Assembly (NCBI RefSeq): GCF_019924045.1
Contig: NZ_JAHXBN010000001.1
Coordinates: 458,767-522,766, forward strand
Reading direction: 5' to 3'
Length of the DNA stretch: 64,000 nucleotides
From: Dyadobacter fermentans
Lineage (GTDB): Bacteria; Bacteroidota; Bacteroidia; Cytophagales; Spirosomataceae
This document shows positions 61,921 through 64,000 of this stretch, one piece after another. The notes below the pieces were generated by a model, which ran no database searches, was not told the DNA's origin, and was given only the letters and a program-made list of their open reading frames with translations. The first letter of the stretch is position 1; every line of letters starts with the position of its first letter. The position numbers and the translations under genes are program-made.

Positions 61921-63078
61921 CTAATAACCCCGCAGCTCGATATCGTAAGACTCCATCATTTCAACACGCTTACCCATCTTTTTCTGGATGATTTTGAAAT
62001 GATGGACGTCTTCGGGGCAGATCAGCGAAATGGCCTGGCCCGGATTCTCGGCCCGGCCAGTCCGGCCAATGCGGTGGACGTAATCTTTCGGAGACCTCGG
62101 CAGTTCGAAATTGATTACATAAGGCAAAAACTGGATGTCAATTCCGCGCGACGCCAGGTCGGTCGCCACGAGCACATTCAACTTTCCGGATTTAAACTTA
62201 TTCAAGGCCTCGGTGCGCGCACCCTGGCTTTTTTTGCTATGCATGGCCATGGCGTCTATGCCGTTCTTTTTCAGCTTTTCCACGAGGTTATCCGCCGTCC
62301 GCGTGGCCGAAACGAACACCAATACCTGCTTCATTTGCTGCGATTTGATGATGTATCTCAGCAGTGGCCCCTTCCGGTCGGGATCTACAAAGTAGCCGGT
62401 TTGTTTAATCAGATCAAGGTTCTGTTCCTCCTCTTCGATCTCGATGCGGAGCGGGTTTTTCAGCTGGTTTTTATTGATTTTATCGACTTCATCACCCAGA
62501 GTGGCCGAGAAGAGAATGCTCTGGCGGTTTTTTGGAAGGAGGAAGAAAATGTCCCGCATTTCATCCGCAAAGCCCATGTTCAGCATTTTGTCGGCCTCGT
62601 CGAGCACCAGAATGCGTGTTTCCGATAGGCTGAGCGCTTTGTAGGAAATCAGTTCGAGCAGCCTTCCGGGTGTTGCAACGAGTATTTCCACATTTTGCAT
62701 GGCGATCATTTGCGGATTGATCGATACCCCGCCAAACACCGCGAGCGTTTTCACCTTACGCGGAAGCCGCTCACCGAAAGTCTGGAAAACCGCCCCAATT
62801 TGCACCGCCAGCTCACGTGTGGGGACCAGTACCAATGCTGTAACGTGCCGGTTTTTCGCGGGCGGCAATCTTTGAAATGATTCCAGAATCGGCAGCACAA
62901 AGCTCGCCGTTTTTCCTGAACCGGTTTTGGCGATGCCGAGTACATCGTTTCCTTTCAAAATGGCTGGAATTGCGGCCAGCTGAATCGGATACGGTTGAGT
63001 ATAATTCTGTTCAGCAATGGTTTTTAGTAATGGTTCGGACAATCCAAGCGATTGGAAGGAAGTTGCGTTCTCCGGCAT
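61921..63078 (-). CDS. DEAD-box RNA helicase (RhlE-like)
   Basis: From the ATG at 63078 the protein has 385 residues, typical of the compact RhlE type; the frame can be read 16 codons further up but that adds nothing conserved. The motifs in order are the Q motif (FQSLGL...YTQPYPIQ), GIAKTGSGKTASF (Walker A), PTRELAVQ, ATPGRLLE, VLDEADKML, LFSATLG, ATDLASRGID and HRIGRTGRA. It unwinds RNA duplexes in ribosome assembly or mRNA decay. It converges with the sialidase gene, 2 nt apart. Confidence 0.94.
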   Translation of the reverse strand: MPENATSFQSLGLSEPLLKTIAEQNYTQPYPIQLAAIPAILKGNDVLGIAKTGSGKTASFVLPILESFQRLPPAKNRHVTALVLVPTRELAVQIGAVFQTFGERLPRKVKTLAVFGGVSINPQMIAMQNVEILVATPGRLLELISYKALSLSETRILVLDEADKMLNMGFADEMRDIFFLLPKNRQSILFSATLGDEVDKINKNQLKNPLRIEIEEEEQNLDLIKQTGYFVDPDRKGPLLRYIIKSQQMKQVLVFVSATRTADNLVEKLKKNGIDAMAMHSKKSQGARTEALNKFKSGKLNVLVATDLASRGIDIQFLPYVINFELPRSPKDYVHRIGRTGRAENPGQAISLICPEDVHHFKIIQKKMGKRVEMMESYDIELRGY

Positions 63079-63183
63079 GCGGTCATTTGTTTTGTGATTG
63101 ATGCAAAGATAGCGCTCCCTGTGCAAATGCTACCTGTCTAACCGTCTGCCAGAAATTTTCGATCACCAGCATTTATAACAACC

Positions 63184-64000
63184 ATGTCATACAACCGCAG
63201 GGAATTCCTTCAAAAATTAGGGTTTGGTGCCCTACAATTGGGTGTAATCAGCGCTATTCCGGCGTCGACCTGGGCGGCGTCGCTCAGCTACGGACAGTTG
63301 CCTCGCAGCTCGCCGGAAGCGCAGGGGATGTCGGCCAAAGGCATTCTGGACTTCGCTAATGCCGTCGAAACCGACCGCCTGAACCTGCATAGTCTGATGG
63401 TCCTGCGCCAGGGAAAAGTAGTCGCCGAGGGCTGGTGGGCACCTTATGCGCCCGATTTGAAACATACATTGTATTCGCTCAGCAAAAGCTTCACTTCCAG
63501 TGCTATTGGCTTTGCCGTAGCCGAGGGTAAGCTGAAAGTGGATGATAAAGTAGTTTCGTTTTTCCCGGAAGACAAGCCCGCGACCGTGAGCGCCAACCTA
63601 GCGGCCATGCGCGTACGCGACCTGCTCAGCATGTCGACGGGACATGATAAGGATACTACGGGCAAGCTCCGTGAATCGGGGAGTGACAACTGGGTGAAGT
63701 CGTTTTTGGCGCAACCAGTAGAGCATGAGCCGGGCACATTCTTTGTCTACAATAGCGGTGCCACCTACATGTTGTCGGCGATCATTCAGAAACTGACCGG
63801 CCAAACATTGCTCGAATACCTCAAACCGCGCCTCTTCCAACCATTGGTGATCGAAGATGTGGATTGGGAGGTGGATCCAAAAGGTATCAACACCGGTGGT
63901 TGGGGATTACGGGTGAAAACGGAGGATATTGCCAAGTTCGGGCAGCTTTATTTGCAAAAAGGAGAATATAATGGCAAGCGCATTCTGCCTGCCGCGTGGG
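63184..64000 (+). CDS. serine hydrolase of the beta-lactamase/penicillin-binding fold, 3' end outside the window
   Basis: The frame starts at ATG 63184 and stays open to the last base (272 codons seen). A Tat-like leader (MSYNRREFLQKLGFGALQLG) is followed by a beta-lactamase-type domain with SLMVLRQGKVVAEGWW, the nucleophile motif SLSK in LYSLSKSFTSS, MRVRDLLSMSTG and a YNSG motif in the place of the usual Y-x-N. GGWGLRVKTEDIAKFGQLYL is typical of family S12 (class C-like) esterases and peptidases. It is likely exported. The last third is missing. Confidence 0.88.
   Translation, partial: MSYNRREFLQKLGFGALQLGVISAIPASTWAASLSYGQLPRSSPEAQGMSAKGILDFANAVETDRLNLHSLMVLRQGKVVAEGWWAPYAPDLKHTLYSLSKSFTSSAIGFAVAEGKLKVDDKVVSFFPEDKPATVSANLAAMRVRDLLSMSTGHDKDTTGKLRESGSDNWVKSFLAQPVEHEPGTFFVYNSGATYMLSAIIQKLTGQTLLEYLKPRLFQPLVIEDVDWEVDPKGINTGGWGLRVKTEDIAKFGQLYLQKGEYNGKRILPAAW

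Noticed and set aside
1..64000. tRNA, rRNA, insertion sequences, prophage or integrase genes
   Set aside because: Reading both strands gave no transposase or integrase protein and no recognisable tRNA or rRNA segment. Short RNA genes could still be missed by eye.

Overview
The window reads as chromosome of a gliding-type Bacteroidota, most likely a Cytophagales member close to Dyadobacter/Spirosomaceae. The evidence is a porP-gldK-gldL-gldM-gldN type IX secretion (T9SS) locus, C-terminal T9SS sorting domains (position 2 and the gene at 51571), many lipoproteins with Bacteroidota-style signals, Tat-type leaders on sugar enzymes, a DUF4271-hemD pair, a GC content near 50 % and long runs of tightly packed genes. 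The genus is an inference; no rRNA or tRNA gene was seen.

Layout. 1-3160: tail of a T9SS cargo protein, a rhodanese, miaA, a DUF4230 protein and a collagen-like lipoprotein. 3175-9318 (minus strand): T9SS/gliding genes porP(sprF)-gldK-gldL-gldM-gldN, with a hairpin between gldK and gldL. 9458-12398 (minus): hemD with a DUF4271 membrane protein, then sucD. 12502-20633: mixed small operons (azurin, TlpA-like thioredoxin, TPR protein, exported Mn-type superoxide dismutase, recR, clpS, sodium/solute symporter, two exported proteins of unknown role). 20684-27814 (minus): a seven-gene run from galE, rfbB and rfbA through an O-methyltransferase and a LysM lytic transglycosylase to a DUF3109 protein and an alkyltransferase-like DNA repair protein, ending in a bidirectional terminator. 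27972-34386: SirB1-type protein, phosphopantetheinyl transferase, WD40 protein, DivIVA-domain protein, folB, carboxynorspermidine synthase-like enzyme, PQQ-type sugar dehydrogenase.

34450-41128 (minus) holds a complete ebo cluster in the order eboA-B-C-D-E-F. This is a conserved but poorly understood set linked in cyanobacteria to moving a metabolite precursor to the periplasm. It is split between eboC and eboD by a 200-nt gap that carries a polypurine repeat, also found at 15778-15920, and an operator-like dyad. Next come mgtC, a three-gene toxin-antitoxin-like module (antitoxin, RelE-like toxin, DUF5618), an Xaa-Pro aminopeptidase, a subtilase, a CPA1 antiporter and a Tat-exported oxidoreductase/isomerase pair.

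50220-54617 looks accessory: a Crp/Fnr regulator, then a beta-barrel protein, a T9SS cargo protein and a C10 (streptopain-type) cysteine protease. Two 80-bp copies (about 90 % identical) of one sequence precede the first and last of these genes. The end of the window has an SpmA-SpmB fusion, a TolC/adaptor efflux pair without its pump, gpsA, a sialidase-like lipoprotein, a DEAD-box helicase and the start of a beta-lactamase-fold hydrolase cut by the window edge.

The strongest candidates for new biology are the 80-bp repeat pair with its surface-protease island, the ebo cluster with its odd gap and atypical EboF metal site, the antitoxin-RelE-DUF5618 triple, and the gldK/gldL intergenic hairpin.
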